A DNA stretch of 64,000 nt from a bacterium. Lineage in GTDB: Bacteria > JAJVIF01. The translations under genes were made by a program, and so were the position numbers. Position 1 is the stretch's first letter; each line of letters opens with the position of its first letter. Below, in pieces: positions 25,047 to 40,754 of the stretch. The notes under the pieces are model-generated. The model did no database searches and was not told the DNA's origin. It worked only from the letters and a program-made list of their open reading frames with translations. The DNA is taken from the NCBI GenBank assembly GCA_022072165.1, contig JAJVIF010000002.1, positions 310,001-374,000 on the forward strand, read 5' to 3'.

Positions 25047-27533
25047 TTACGTCGAGGCGACGGCCACATCGCGCTCGGAGCGCTCGAAGCCGAACTCGCC
25101 GTTGCGATACGACACCCGGATGACATCCCCGGTCTCGAACTCCCGCCGCAGCAGGTACTCCGAGAGGGGATCCTCGATCCGGCGCTGGACCGTCCGGCGC
25201 AGGGGACGAGCGCCCTGCGTCCGGGAGAAGCCTTCGGAGACCAGCTGGTCCTTGGCTTCCGGTGAGAGTTCGAGGGTAATCCCGAACTGGGTGATGGACT
25301 CCTCGATCCGTAGCAGGAACTTGTCGAGGATCTTCACGATCTGGTCGTAGCTCAGGGGCTTGAAGATCACGACCTCGTCGAGGCGGTTGAGGAACTCCGG
25401 CCGGAAGTTCTTCTTGAGGGCATCGTGCACCTTGGGGGTGTACTGCCGGGCGATTTTCTCCGGGTCAAAGCTTTTATCCCCTTCCAAAGATTCCTTGGAG
25501 CGAAAGCCCATGCCATGCTCCAGACCGATCTCACCCGTTCCCAGGTTGGAAGTGAGGATGAGGATGATGTTCTTCAGATCGACCGTGCGGCCCTGGGAGT
25601 CGGTGATGATGCCGTCTTCCATGACCTGGAGCAGGATGTTGAAGACCTCGGGGTGGGCCTTCTCGATTTCGTCCATGAGGACGATCGAATAGGGCCGTCG
25701 CTTCACCGCCTCGGTGAGCTGTCCCCCTTCGTCGTAGCCGACATATCCCGGAGGCGCACCGACCAGCCGCGACACAGAGAACTTCTCCATGTACTCCGAC
25801 ATGTCGAAGCGAATCAGGGCTGACTCATCGCCGAAGAGAAACTCAGCGAGGGCCTTTGCCAGTTCGGTCTTGCCCACACCGGTGGGTCCTGCGAAGAGGA
25901 ACGAACCGGTGGGGCGTTTGGGGTCCTTGAGTCCGACCCGGCTGCGACGTAGTGCCCGGGCGATGGCGTTGATGGCTTCGTTCTGCCCGATGAGCCGCTT
26001 GTGGAGGTAATCCTCCACCCGCAGCAGTTTCTCGGTCTCTTCTTCAGCGATGGCAGTCACCGGGATACCGGTCCAGGCATGGACCACTTCCGCAATGTCC
26101 TCTTCGGTGACCCGCTGGACTTTCAGTTCCGTCGGGGCCGTCCCGGCTCCTTCCAGGTCGCGCTTCATCGCCTCCGAGAGGTCGGGCTCTTCCAGGCCGT
26201 TGTCATCTTCGGTCTCGCCGAAGTCTTCCAGCGGCAGGGGGAGATCGTCCTCTTCCTCCGCGAGGGCGGAGCCGCCCCGGGCGAGGCGTCCGCCAGCCTC
26301 CAGGTCGGCGGGCGTCAGCTGCTTGAAGGTGAGGCCGACATGGACCTTGGCTGCTGCCTCATCCATGAGGTCGATGGCTTTGTCCGGCAGGGACCGGAGG
26401 GTTACGAAGCGATGCGAGAACCGGGCCGCCGACTCCAGCGCTTCATCGGTGATCTCCACCATGTGATGCTGCTCGTAGCGCTTCCGCAGACCCCGCAGAA
26501 TCTCGATGGTCTGCTCCACGGTGGGCTCGTTGACCATCACCGGCTGGAAGCGTCGCTCCAGCGCGCCGTTCTTCTCAACATGCTTCTTGAACTCGCCGGT
26601 GGTGGTGGCACCAATGGCCCGCAGCTTGCCCCGGGCGAGGGCGGGCTTGAGGATATTAGAGGCATCGATGGCCCCTTCGGCCGCGCCGGCACCAATGATG
26701 GTGTGGAGTTCATCGATGAAGAGAATGATGATCTGGTCGCTGGTCATGATTTCGCGCATGACCCGCTTGAGGCGATCCTCGAACTCCCCGCGGAACTTGG
26801 TCCCGGCCACGAGGCCCGCCAGGTCGAGGGAGATCAGGCGCGCGCCCCGCAGATGCTGGGGCACTTCGCCCTTGGCGATGAGCTGCGCCAGGCCTTCCAC
26901 AATGGCGGTCTTGCCGACCCCCGGGTCCCCGATCAGGACCGGGTTGTTCTTGGTCCGCTTGCTCAGGATCTGGATGATCCGGTTGATTTCCATCTGGCGG
27001 CCGATGACCGGGTCGAGGTTGCCATCCCGGGCTTCCCGGGTGAGGTCGTGGCCGAATTCATCGAGGGTCGGGGTCTTGGTCTTCTGCTTCGACCCCTTGG
27101 TCTGCTGACTGATGATGGTCTGGACGGTATTCCGGGCGGACTGATAGGTCACGCCGAAATCCTTCAGATGCCGCGATGCCTTCCCCCCGGTCGTCTTGAT
27201 CAGGCCCAGCAGGAGATGCTCGGTCCCGATGTGGGAGTGCTTGAGCTGTCGGGCTTCCTTGAACGCCGCCTCCAGGACATCTTTGGAGAGGTCGCTGAAA
27301 GTGATGTTCTCGTAGTCAAAGTTCCCCAGCTTGATGTCGTGCTGCACCACCAGGCGCAGCTTCTCGATGGGCACCTCCAGCTGCTGGAGGATCTTCATGG
27401 CGAAGGCCTTTTCATCCTTCAGGAGCCCCAGCAGGAGATGCTCGGTATCGACCGCATCGGAGCGGAAGTGCCGTGCCTCCTCCGTGGCGTACTTGATCGC
27501 CTTCTTCGAGGACTGGGTGAATTTCTCCCACAT
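25047..27533 (-). CDS. clpC: ATP-dependent Clp protease ATP-binding subunit ClpC
   Basis: 828 residues if started at MWEKFTQ (ATG 27533), where the family begins; ATG 27581 is possible, and neither has a strong ribosome-binding site. Order: Clp_N double repeat (1-145), AAA1 with GDPGVGKT, a linker, AAA2 with GPTGVGKT, the IGF-region equivalent, and the C-terminal D2-small domain. The protein unfolds substrates for ClpP. The linker where ClpC normally has a UVR-like coiled-coil M domain is instead Gly/Leu- and acid-rich with no coiled coil, so adaptor control may differ. No ctsR or mcsAB genes are adjacent. Confidence 0.9.
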   Translation of the reverse strand: MWEKFTQSSKKAIKYATEEARHFRSDAVDTEHLLLGLLKDEKAFAMKILQQLEVPIEKLRLVVQHDIKLGNFDYENITFSDLSKDVLEAAFKEARQLKHSHIGTEHLLLGLIKTTGGKASRHLKDFGVTYQSARNTVQTIISQQTKGSKQKTKTPTLDEFGHDLTREARDGNLDPVIGRQMEINRIIQILSKRTKNNPVLIGDPGVGKTAIVEGLAQLIAKGEVPQHLRGARLISLDLAGLVAGTKFRGEFEDRLKRVMREIMTSDQIIILFIDELHTIIGAGAAEGAIDASNILKPALARGKLRAIGATTTGEFKKHVEKNGALERRFQPVMVNEPTVEQTIEILRGLRKRYEQHHMVEITDEALESAARFSHRFVTLRSLPDKAIDLMDEAAAKVHVGLTFKQLTPADLEAGGRLARGGSALAEEEDDLPLPLEDFGETEDDNGLEEPDLSEAMKRDLEGAGTAPTELKVQRVTEEDIAEVVHAWTGIPVTAIAEEETEKLLRVEDYLHKRLIGQNEAINAIARALRRSRVGLKDPKRPTGSFLFAGPTGVGKTELAKALAEFLFGDESALIRFDMSEYMEKFSVSRLVGAPPGYVGYDEGGQLTEAVKRRPYSIVLMDEIEKAHPEVFNILLQVMEDGIITDSQGRTVDLKNIILILTSNLGTGEIGLEHGMGFRSKESLEGDKSFDPEKIARQYTPKVHDALKKNFRPEFLNRLDEVVIFKPLSYDQIVKILDKFLLRIEESITQFGITLELSPEAKDQLVSEGFSRTQGARPLRRTVQRRIEDPLSEYLLRREFETGDVIRVSYRNGEFGFERSERDVAVAST

Positions 27534-27895
27534 GGTTCGGTCGCTTTCCCGGTGCGGCAGGATGTCGGGACCGGACGGCATCCCGAACAGCCTGCTGGCA
27601 CCTGCCAGAAGTCGCTCCCGCTGGCCTGAAGCGGCTCGAGAGCGTCAGACGGGCCACAGATCCCTGCATCAGGGGGTGTGGCAGGCGGTACAGGGGGGGC
27701 TCAGTACCGGCCAGCCTGGACCGTACACCGGGAGTGCCAAGAAATGCCGCACCCCGTCGGGACGGTCGCCCGTACCCTAGTATCCCACCTCCTTAAGGAA
27801 TGTTGATTAGTTTGTACGGCGACTTTAGGGTGCCAAATGGATACTGTCACCCCGCTATCCCGCTTCCCATGCGGTCAACCTGCTACGCTGCCGGT
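27534..27895. other. 362-base divergent intergenic region between clpC and the CoA-binding protein gene
   Basis: No gene is supported. On the plus-strand side it holds the TACGCT box (27884-27889) of the CoA-binding gene. On the clpC side no CIRCE (HrcA) or CtsR-type repeat was seen. A TAAGGAGG sequence on the minus strand near 27787-27795 has no start codon at a useful distance. Confidence 0.5.
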
Positions 27896-28348
27896 ATGAC
27901 AGGACGCGATTTGTCGCAGATTGACAGCGCTCTGCGGGCAGCGCTGGAGGCGACCCAGACGATCGCCATTGTGGGCGCTTCGCCACATCCCTGGCGGGCG
28001 GCCCACGGCATCATGCGCTACTGCCAAAAGCAGGGGTATCGCTGCTTCCCGGTCAATCCCAACCACGACGGGGTGCTGGGCGAGCCGTGCTACCCACGCC
28101 TGTCAGAACTGCCGGAGCCGGTCCAACTGATCAATGTCTTTCGGCAGCTGGACGCCATTCCATCCCTGGTAGACGAGATACTGGCTCTCCCCTGGCGGCC
28201 AGTCTGGGTCTGGCTGCAGGAAGGGCTCCGGGACGCGCCCAACATGCAGCGCCTGATGGATGTCGGGATCGATGTCGTGCAGGACCGCTGTCTGTACAAG
28301 GAACACTGGCGACTGATCGGCATCGCCCGGGAACTGGAGCGGCAGTGA
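27896..28348 (+). CDS. CoA-binding-domain protein (YccU type)
   Basis: 150 residues from ATG 27896, with TACGCT six bases upstream and no ribosome-binding site. A single Rossmann-like CoA-binding domain is seen: TIAIVGASPHPWRAAHGIM, GYRCFPVNPNHDGVLGEPCYPRLSELPEPVQLINVFR, VWVWLQEGL and DRCLYKEH. The family is widespread; its physiological role is not established. Confidence 0.85.
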   Translation: MTGRDLSQIDSALRAALEATQTIAIVGASPHPWRAAHGIMRYCQKQGYRCFPVNPNHDGVLGEPCYPRLSELPEPVQLINVFRQLDAIPSLVDEILALPWRPVWVWLQEGLRDAPNMQRLMDVGIDVVQDRCLYKEHWRLIGIARELERQ

Positions 28349-28375
28349 CCGCTTGTCACAACGCCCCGGCCTTCA

Positions 28376-28771
28376 CTACGGGGTATCGGACACCACTTCG
28401 ACCTCGACCCGAATGCCCCGGGCACGCAGGCCGGCCAGCTGCGACTCCAGCGGCGCGGCTGCCGCACCTGTCACCCGCAGCTTCAGGACTTCCAGGGAGA
28501 CCGCCGCTTCCAGGCCGGTGAGGTCCCGGATTTGCGTCTTGTGCGTGAGATCCAGGTAGGTGACCCGCGCCAGGTCCCCTTTGCGGAAGGGACGATCGAC
28601 GGGTTGGCGCAGGACTTCATGGAGGGCGGCCCGCAGGACCGGGTCGGGGATGGCAATGGTCGCCTGCTGCTGCCAGAGCGGGACCATGAAAGCGATGGCC
28701 GCTATCAGGATCAGCAGCAACGTCACCCGGGGGACAGGGAACCGTTGCCGACCGGTGGCTGTCGTGCTCAC
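28376..28771 (-). CDS. small membrane-anchored leucine-rich-repeat protein
   Basis: 131 residues from GTG 28771, with CATAAT (28780-28785) eight bases upstream. An N-terminal hydrophobic helix (VTLLLILIAAIAFMVPL) anchors it. Residues 38-115 follow the cap-plus-repeat pattern of internalin-type LRR domains (IPDPVLRAALHEVL, then RVTYLDLTHKTQIRDLTGLEAAVSLEVLKL). Only about two repeats are present, so it may bind a partner but is short for the family. Confidence 0.65.
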   Translation of the reverse strand: MSTTATGRQRFPVPRVTLLLILIAAIAFMVPLWQQQATIAIPDPVLRAALHEVLRQPVDRPFRKGDLARVTYLDLTHKTQIRDLTGLEAAVSLEVLKLRVTGAAAAPLESQLAGLRARGIRVEVEVVSDTP

Positions 28772-28870
28772 AGCAGGGGATTATGCGTTGTCGTGACCAG
28801 TTGCCAGCCACATCCTGTCCCCTCGAATGGTGGACCCGTCAGCGGCATAGTCCCCATCGGAGAGGCTAAT

Positions 28871-29923
28871 TTATGGCAAGCGATGGTGACCAGTGGACTG
28901 AGACTGCGCCAGATTGGCGGGATCAGCGGGTCGTGGAGCATCGATGCGTGGCACGGTCTGCAAGGTACTCCAGTCCGCCCAGAATTCCACACCCCGCAGC
29001 CAGGAGTCGATGCTCTGCTGGACTCGCGGGTTCGTGGGATATCCCACCGGGAGTACCGAGGTGTTGCGACCATCTGCACTCTCATGTTTCAACAGCAGGC
29101 GCGGCTCGGTCGATGAGCCCTCAAGAAGCAGCCCAAAAGACTGTCCATCTCCTGAACGGAAAAAGGTCCGTTGTGGATATGCCGCTTCCAGCGCACCGAC
29201 TGATTCGCGAATCAGCGCGAGTTCGTACATTTGGAACGCTTCCAGTGGAGTCACTGGATAGCTTCCAAGCTGCGCACGATAGGTAGAGATCACGAGACAG
29301 AGATTTGAGGCGTACATCCCGAGGCTGGGATCGACACCCCGGAAATCCTGCTGGCGCAAGCGTGCACCGGTTTCGGTCTCCCATGAAGGCGCAAAGAAGC
29401 TCGTAAAGGGCCGCAAAGGAGCCCCATCGAATGCCGTCGACTCGATCACCAGATCGAACGGCTGGAGAGTAGATCGCGGATCAAGCCACATCTGAGGGTA
29501 CTGCGCCGTAGGTCCAGCTGCCCACAGCGGCCAGGGTACACCATCCGGCGTAAGGGGCCAGGCGACAGTCCCTGGTAGCAGATTTTCGACGCGCGAGGGA
29601 AGCTGTCCGTTAACGCCATAGTGCAGGTTAAGAGCATTGTTTAGCAGCGGCAGCATCAGAAGACGCTGCGCAATCGCGATACTGTGCACATCGCCCTGCT
29701 CCAGCCCGGAACGCAGATCAAAGGAACGTAACTGCGCCTCAGTCCAGTCAGCGCCAGGCTGGGTGGCGACTCTCGCGGATGCCGGAGGTGTCGGGTCCAA
29801 GGTTTCCAAGGGACGGGAACTTTGTTCCCGGCCCCCCACCTGACAGCCATTGAGGACGACAACCGCCCACAGCAGAATGCCGCTCAGGCTAAGAACTGCG
29901 TACCGTTGAGTTGTAGCTATCAT
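28871..29923 (-). CDS. lipoprotein with two pilin-like GxxP segments (cassette 2, second gene)
   Basis: 350 residues. ATG 29923 has GAGGAG upstream, and the signal peptide ends in a good lipobox (LNGC). As in the 3807-4802 protein, two segments have the pseudopilin-like pattern of helix, Gly-x-x-Pro, helix: LNLHYGVNGQLPSRVENL and VISTYRAQLGSYPVTPLEAF. It follows the cassette 2 Cys-rich gene by 35 bases. It is probably a distant paralogue of the cassette 1 lipoprotein. No family was recognised. Confidence 0.7.
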   Translation of the reverse strand: MIATTQRYAVLSLSGILLWAVVVLNGCQVGGREQSSRPLETLDPTPPASARVATQPGADWTEAQLRSFDLRSGLEQGDVHSIAIAQRLLMLPLLNNALNLHYGVNGQLPSRVENLLPGTVAWPLTPDGVPWPLWAAGPTAQYPQMWLDPRSTLQPFDLVIESTAFDGAPLRPFTSFFAPSWETETGARLRQQDFRGVDPSLGMYASNLCLVISTYRAQLGSYPVTPLEAFQMYELALIRESVGALEAAYPQRTFFRSGDGQSFGLLLEGSSTEPRLLLKHESADGRNTSVLPVGYPTNPRVQQSIDSWLRGVEFWADWSTLQTVPRIDAPRPADPANLAQSQSTGHHRLP

Positions 29924-29958
29924 CGTTCGCTCCTCGCGTTCCGTAAGACGGAAAAAGA

Positions 29959-30372
29959 TTAAGGACACTGTACTTCCCGTATGACCACTGTACCCGGACC
30001 CGAAAGTGGCGGGCAATCGTTCGTGCACCAGAAGTATCCTGGTTGTACGCAGGGATTGGAGGCTGTCGCTGTATAGCTCCCGGTGCATTCGATTCTTGAC
30101 GCATACTGACCAGACTCCACCAGTTCACAGGGCTCTTCGCACGGCTCCTCTGCTCCCAGCACATAAAGGTCATAACCCTGTTCTGTGCCGCCGGAAAAAG
30201 TAATAGTCACCGGAATCATCCCGACAATGAGGCAGTCACAGAAACACTGGACTTGCAGGCTTGTACAAGCGTTCAGGGAAGGGAGTGGGCAGTGACAGCA
30301 ATCAGCATACGCTTGCCCTCCCACAAGGCTCCCTCCAATGGCGACGATCAGGGCCAGTTGCAGTCGTTTCAT
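29959..30372 (-). CDS. small Cys-rich secreted protein (cassette 2, first gene)
   Basis: 137 residues from ATG 30372 with an AAAAGG site upstream. A signal peptide of about 23 residues ends QAYA-DCC. The mature ~114 residues hold 14 cysteines (DCCHC, CFCDC, PCEEPC and others), an even and very dense set suggesting a disulfide-knotted exported protein. It is not obviously alignable with the cassette 1 Cys-rich protein, but has the same position and signal. GC content is lower than in flanking genes. Confidence 0.7.
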   Translation of the reverse strand: MKRLQLALIVAIGGSLVGGQAYADCCHCPLPSLNACTSLQVQCFCDCLIVGMIPVTITFSGGTEQGYDLYVLGAEEPCEEPCELVESGQYASRIECTGSYTATASNPCVQPGYFWCTNDCPPLSGPGTVVIREVQCP

Positions 30373-30408
30373 GTTTTGGACCTTTTCTCTTGCTCCGTGC
30401 CAACCCTG

Positions 30409-30440
30409 AGTATTCTCTCTCCCTCTCGCGCGCCTGTCAA
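30409..30440 (-). promoter_or_regulatory. candidate promoter of cassette 2 with simple-sequence spacer
   Basis: On the minus strand TTGACA (30435-30440) is followed by a 20-base tract of GC and GA dinucleotides with few interruptions (30415-30434), then AATACT (30409-30414), four of six matches to TATAAT. The predicted leader of about 30 bases matches the geometry of cassette 1. The spacer is longer than optimal, so it may be weak or off in this state. Confidence 0.5.
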
Positions 30441-30468
30441 CCATCAAGATAGGAAAACATCTAAACAG

Positions 30469-30491
30469 ATGCCCCGGTGGTCCCGGGGCAT
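30469..30491 (-). terminator. perfect 9-bp hairpin between the PIN-TRAM gene and cassette 2
   Basis: Arms ATGCCCCGG (30469-30477) and CCGGGGCAT (30483-30491) with a 5-base loop. On the minus strand it follows the PIN-TRAM stop, and T-rich sequence comes after it. Its placement relative to the cassette promoter mirrors the hairpin at 5528-5551. Confidence 0.6.
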
Positions 30492-30528
30492 GGAGTCAAG
30501 TCGCGTTCACGATGCCCAGCCTGGATGC

Positions 30529-31590
30529 CTATCCCAACGGGCGGGCAAAGATCAGGCGACCAGCGGCTGTCTGCATCAGACTCGTCACGCTGACCCCGAT
30601 TTCCTTGCCGATGTGGCGGTCGCCCCCCTCCACCACGATCATGGTGCCGTCATCCAGGTACCCCACGCCCTGCCCCTGTTCCTTGCCATGCTTCATGATC
30701 TGGACCCGGAGTTCCTCGCCGGGAAGCACCACCGGCTTCAGGGCGTTGGCGAGTTCATTGATGTTCATGACATCGACCCCCTGCAGGACCGCGACTTTCT
30801 GCAGGTTGTAGTCATTGGTGACCACTTTCGCGCCCAGCTTCTGGGCCAGGACCACCAGCTGGGAGTCGACATCGAGAATCTCGGTGGCGTTCTCGTCGTA
30901 ATCGTCATAAATCTCGATGGGGAGCCCCATCTGGCCGCGCATTTTTTCGAGGTTGTCGAGGCCGAGTTTGCCGCGATTGCGCTTGAGCAGGTCCGGGGAG
31001 TCCGCGATTTTCTGCAGCTCCCGCAGGACCGACTGCGACACGATGACTGGCCCCTCGATGAACTTCGCCTTGAAGATGTCGGCTATCCGGCCATCGATGA
31101 TGATGTTGGTGTCGAGGATCTTCGGCTGGGCAGCATAGCTCCCCCCACCGCCGAGGGCCCCGAAATTGAGATTGCTAAAGAGGAACGCAAAGATGTAGAC
31201 CATGAAGATGCCGATGATGACCATGAAAGCCAGGCCAATCGCGCTGGCGGTCATCGGTTCCATGGTGTAGAGCGACGGCCGGATGATCAGGACATTAATC
31301 AGGAACGCCAGGACGAAGCCGAAGAGGGCACCGAAGGCCCCTCCCAGAATTTTGTGGCCCGACGCGTGGGCCAACTGTTCGATGAACCAGGCGTTGAACT
31401 TCAGCAGGTAGCGATACGCCAGGGTGGCGAGCATGAAGCCGATCAGGGCGAAGGCGAATGCCAGCCCTGGGCCGTTGGGGATCAGGTCCTGCTGGCTCGG
31501 GGGAACGGAGGCCGAGAAGACACTCCAGATGGCGTAGCCAAGCACGCCCCCGATGGCAAAGCAGACGACCCGCATGAGATTGAGGCCCAT
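30529..31590 (-). CDS. PIN-TRAM domain membrane protein (YacL type)
   Basis: 353 residues. ATG 31590 has GGAGGG upstream and a TATTAT box just before that. About four transmembrane helices occupy residues 1-160. A PIN nuclease domain follows (KILDTNIIIDGRIADI with the catalytic Asp, later VDSQLVVLAQ and VVTNDYNLQKVA), then a TRAM RNA-binding domain (~290-350, GVGYLDDGTMIVVEGG). This is the YacL architecture common in Firmicutes, Cyanobacteria and Deinococcus. The likely role is RNA cleavage at the membrane. Confidence 0.9.
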   Translation of the reverse strand: MGLNLMRVVCFAIGGVLGYAIWSVFSASVPPSQQDLIPNGPGLAFAFALIGFMLATLAYRYLLKFNAWFIEQLAHASGHKILGGAFGALFGFVLAFLINVLIIRPSLYTMEPMTASAIGLAFMVIIGIFMVYIFAFLFSNLNFGALGGGGSYAAQPKILDTNIIIDGRIADIFKAKFIEGPVIVSQSVLRELQKIADSPDLLKRNRGKLGLDNLEKMRGQMGLPIEIYDDYDENATEILDVDSQLVVLAQKLGAKVVTNDYNLQKVAVLQGVDVMNINELANALKPVVLPGEELRVQIMKHGKEQGQGVGYLDDGTMIVVEGGDRHIGKEIGVSVTSLMQTAAGRLIFARPLG

Positions 31591-31808
31591 GTGTGAGGCC
31601 CTCCTCTGCGGCGATAATAGGGTATGACCGGCCGCCGCGGATAACCCGCCGCGCCTCTCCAGTATATCAGTCAAACCGATTCACCATGACCCCGCTGCTA
31701 GAATCATCGGTGCCCAGTCACCTTCCAGACAACGGATTCCAAGGGCACGGCAGATTCTCCCAGATGGCACAACACGGCATCGGGTACGCGGTAAGCCGGA
31801 GGAGCAAA

Positions 31809-34800
31809 GTGACTGAACATCTGGACCGGCTAAAAGATCTCCTCGCGGAACTCTTCCAATTCGATCATGCCGACCTGGACTTTGGCCTCTACCGCATCCT
31901 CAACGCCAAGCGGGAGGAAGTGACGCGCTTCCTCAACGAGACCCTGCTCGGACAAGTCGCCGATGCGTTCGCGAGCTACGAGTCGCAGGATCGCGCCGCG
32001 CTAGAGCACGAGCTAGAGGCGGCGCGGAAGCAAGCCGAAGAGCTGGGCGTTGATCCCGACACGACGCCACGCGTCAAGGAACTCCGCGCGAAGATGGCCG
32101 ACGTGCCTGACCGTGCTGCGCTGGAGTCGGCGGTGTACTCGCACCTCTACACCTTCTTTCGGCGCTACTACCACGAGGGGGATTTCCTCACGCTGCGGCG
32201 CTACAAGGAAGGGGTCTATGCCATCCCCTACGCGGGCGAGGAAGTGAAGCTCCACTGGGCGAACCACGACCAGTACTACATCAAGACCAGCGAGCACTTC
32301 CGCGACTACTGCTTCACCGTGGCGGACGGACGGCGCGTCCATTTCAAGCTGGTCAGCGGCGATACCGAGCGCGACAATAACCGTGCGCAGAACGGCAAGG
32401 ACCGGCGCTTTGTCTTTGTGGGACAGGGCGAGTCCGGCGACAGCGCGTTGGTCTTGCAGTTCGCGTACCGGCAACCCGACGGAAAGAAATCGAAGCAGGC
32501 GGAGCTGAATGCCGAGGCTGCCCAGCGCGTCCTGGCGCTTCCGGGCATTTCGGCATGGGTGGCTGAACTGACTGAACCACGCCCGACCGACAAGTCGCCG
32601 AGCCGCACGCTGCTGGAGAAGCACCTCGCTGAGTACACCGCGCGGAACACGTTTGACTACTTCATCCACAAGGACCTGGCAGGCTTCCTCAAGCGCGAGC
32701 TGGACTTCTTCATCAAAGCCGAGGTCATGCACCTCGATGACATCGAGCACGACACCGCGCCGCGTGTGGAACAGTACCTCGCGCAAATCAAGGTGCTGCG
32801 GGCGCTCGCGCACCAGATCATCGCATTCCTCGCCCAGATCGAAGACTTCCAGAAGAAGCTCTGGCTGAAGAAGAAGTTTGTGGTGGACACGCAGTGGTGC
32901 GTGACGCTGGACCGGCTGCTGCGAATCGAGGACGCCGCCGAACGCGATTGGCTCCTCGCCGAGATCATCGCCAACGACGCGCAGCGCGAGGAGTGGGTCC
33001 GCCTGTTTGCCATCGACAACCTGGCGGGCGATTTAACGACGCCCGGCTACGCCGCGCCGCTCACGGCGGATTTCCTCCGCTCCCATCCGACGCTGGTGGT
33101 CGATACGCGGCACTATGCCATCGAGTTCCGTGACCGGCTGCTGGCGACGTTCGCGGACATTGACGCTGAGACGGACGGCGTACTGCTCCACAGCGAGAAC
33201 TTCCAGGCGCTGCGATTGTTGCAGGCGCGGTACGAGGGTGCGTTAGCGTGCATCCACATCGATCCCCCTTACAACACACAGACCAGCGGGTTTCTGTACC
33301 GAAATGATTATCAGCACTCGAACTGGCTGGGAATGATGGGGGATCGGCTTCAACTTGGCTGGCAGTTACTAGCTCCAGAAGGAAACTTACTGTGCCATAT
33401 TGATGAAAATGAGAACGAGCGCCTGCACCTCCTTTGTGACTACTTGGGACTGTCCAATGCGGGAACCGTTATCTGGGACAAGCGGAACCCCATGTTGGGG
33501 CGAGCTGGCATCGCTACCCAACATGAGTATGTTCTCTGGCGCACACCGAATGACGACCCCGTGTACCTACGAAACGTGAACCAACGCATGATTTTGGAAA
33601 AGGCCGCTGAGATTATCCAGCAGTCGAACGGGGTTTCTGAGGAAGCTAGGCGAAAATTTGCATCATGGGTTGGCTCATGCCTCGATCTCTCTGGGGGCGA
33701 GAAAGCCTATCGGTTCCTTGAGCACGATGGTCGAGTCTACCGTGGCGTTGCGATGGGAGCGCCAGAGCCTCGTACTGACCCCAAGTTTCATGAGCCGCTA
33801 ATCCATCCCATGACTGGACAGCCGTGCCCGGTTCCTCCAAACGGCTGGTCACGTACACCCCAGTCCTTACGGGAACTGCTTGCCCACGATGAACTCATGT
33901 TCGGCCCTGACCACACATCACAACCGCAACGCAAGGTGTATCTAACTAAAGACTCCCAACGTCAGGTCCCTTCCTTAGTGCAAGAGGCAGGGAGCGGAAA
34001 AGCTGACCTCGACAAGCTGGGCCTGGACTTTCCTTACTGTCATCCAGTCGGTCTCTACATACACCTCATGGGAGCAGCCTGCCCAAAGAAAGCTGTTGCC
34101 TTAGACTACTTTGCTGGAAGCGGAACGAACGGCCACGCGGTTATTTCCCTGAATCGCGAAGACGGAGGGTCCCGTAAGTTTGTCTTGGTGGAGGTCGGAG
34201 AGCAGTTTCGCACTGTCCTCTTGGAGCGCATCAAGAAGGTGACCTACACGCCGGAATGGAAAGACGGTAAACCGAAACGTCTCCCCACGGCAGAGGAGAT
34301 TGAACGCAGCCCCCACTTCATCAAGGTCCTCCGCCTCGAATCCTACGAGGACACGCTCAATAACCTCGCGCTGCACCGTTCGCCCGCGCAACAAACGCTG
34401 CTCGACCGCAACGACGCGCTGGCCCACGAGTACAGGCTCCACTACCTCCTCGATGTCGAAACGCGCGACAGTGCGTCATTGCTCAACATCGCGCAATTCG
34501 CCACGCCCTTCGACTACCGGCTGGACATCGCCACGGACAGCGTAGGCGAAACAGTCCCGACCGTCGTGGATTTGGTGGAGACCTTCAACTACCTCCTGGG
34601 CCTGCGCGTCCAGACGATGCGGACGGTTGAAGGCGTCCGGGTCGTCACGGGCTCGACGCTGGACGGCCAACGGGTCTGCGTCCTGTGGCGCACAGTCGCG
34701 GAGGTCGATAACGCTAAGCTGCGAGGGTGGTTTACGCGTCATCTTCTTGACCGGGCTGATGACTTCGACCTGATCTACGTGAACGGGGACAACACTTTGG

Positions 34801-34885
34801 CCTCATTGCGGCTGCCCAACTGCCAATGGACCGTGCAGCTCACAGAGGAGGCCTTCCACCGGCTAATGTTCGAGGGGGTAGAGTA

Positions 34886-34886
<1 letters not shown>
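31809..34886 (+). CDS. large adenine-specific DNA methyltransferase, type III-like Mod subunit
   Basis: 1025 residues from GTG 31809, which has a strong GGAGGAG five bases upstream. The catalytic motif DPPY (HIDPPYNT, ~485) comes before the AdoMet motif FAGSG (DYFAGSGTNG, ~768), the order of beta-class and type III Mod enzymes. About 480 residues precede the catalytic motif, much longer than classical Mod proteins. They contain a helical segment (30-110) and a YYIKTSEHFRDY region. The stretch between the motifs, where the target-recognition domain lies, has visibly lower GC. The stop overlaps the next start (TAATG), indicating cotranslation with the Res gene. Confidence 0.9.
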
Positions 34887-38083
<3,197 letters not shown>

Positions 38084-38149
38084 CCATGTGGAATTAGGCG
38101 GGAGACCGCTTCCACTAGAATCGCCCTGCCTAGGGAGGGTTCCGCCCCG

Positions 38150-40687
<2,538 letters not shown>

Positions 40688-40699
<12 letters not shown>

Positions 40700-40715
40700 T
40701 CGGCATGTCTATAAT
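40688..40715 (+). promoter_or_regulatory. promoter of the GmrSD-like gene
   Basis: TTGTTC (40688-40693), 16 bases, TATAAT (40710-40715). The -35 box lies in the last codons of mutS, so the downstream gene is transcribed independently, with a predicted leader of about 33 bases. Confidence 0.6.
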
Positions 40716-40754
40716 GCGGTTCTCGCATCATTCACGTTGCATCGGAGCTTCACT

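Noticed and set aside
26001-27629. A 542-codon plus-strand frame opposite clpC
   Set aside because: clpC is complete and conserved; the opposite reading has no motif or ribosome-binding site.
27534-27895. CIRCE or CtsR operator before clpC
   Set aside because: I looked for the TTAGCACTC/GAGTGCTAA inverted repeat and for heptad direct repeats and found neither.
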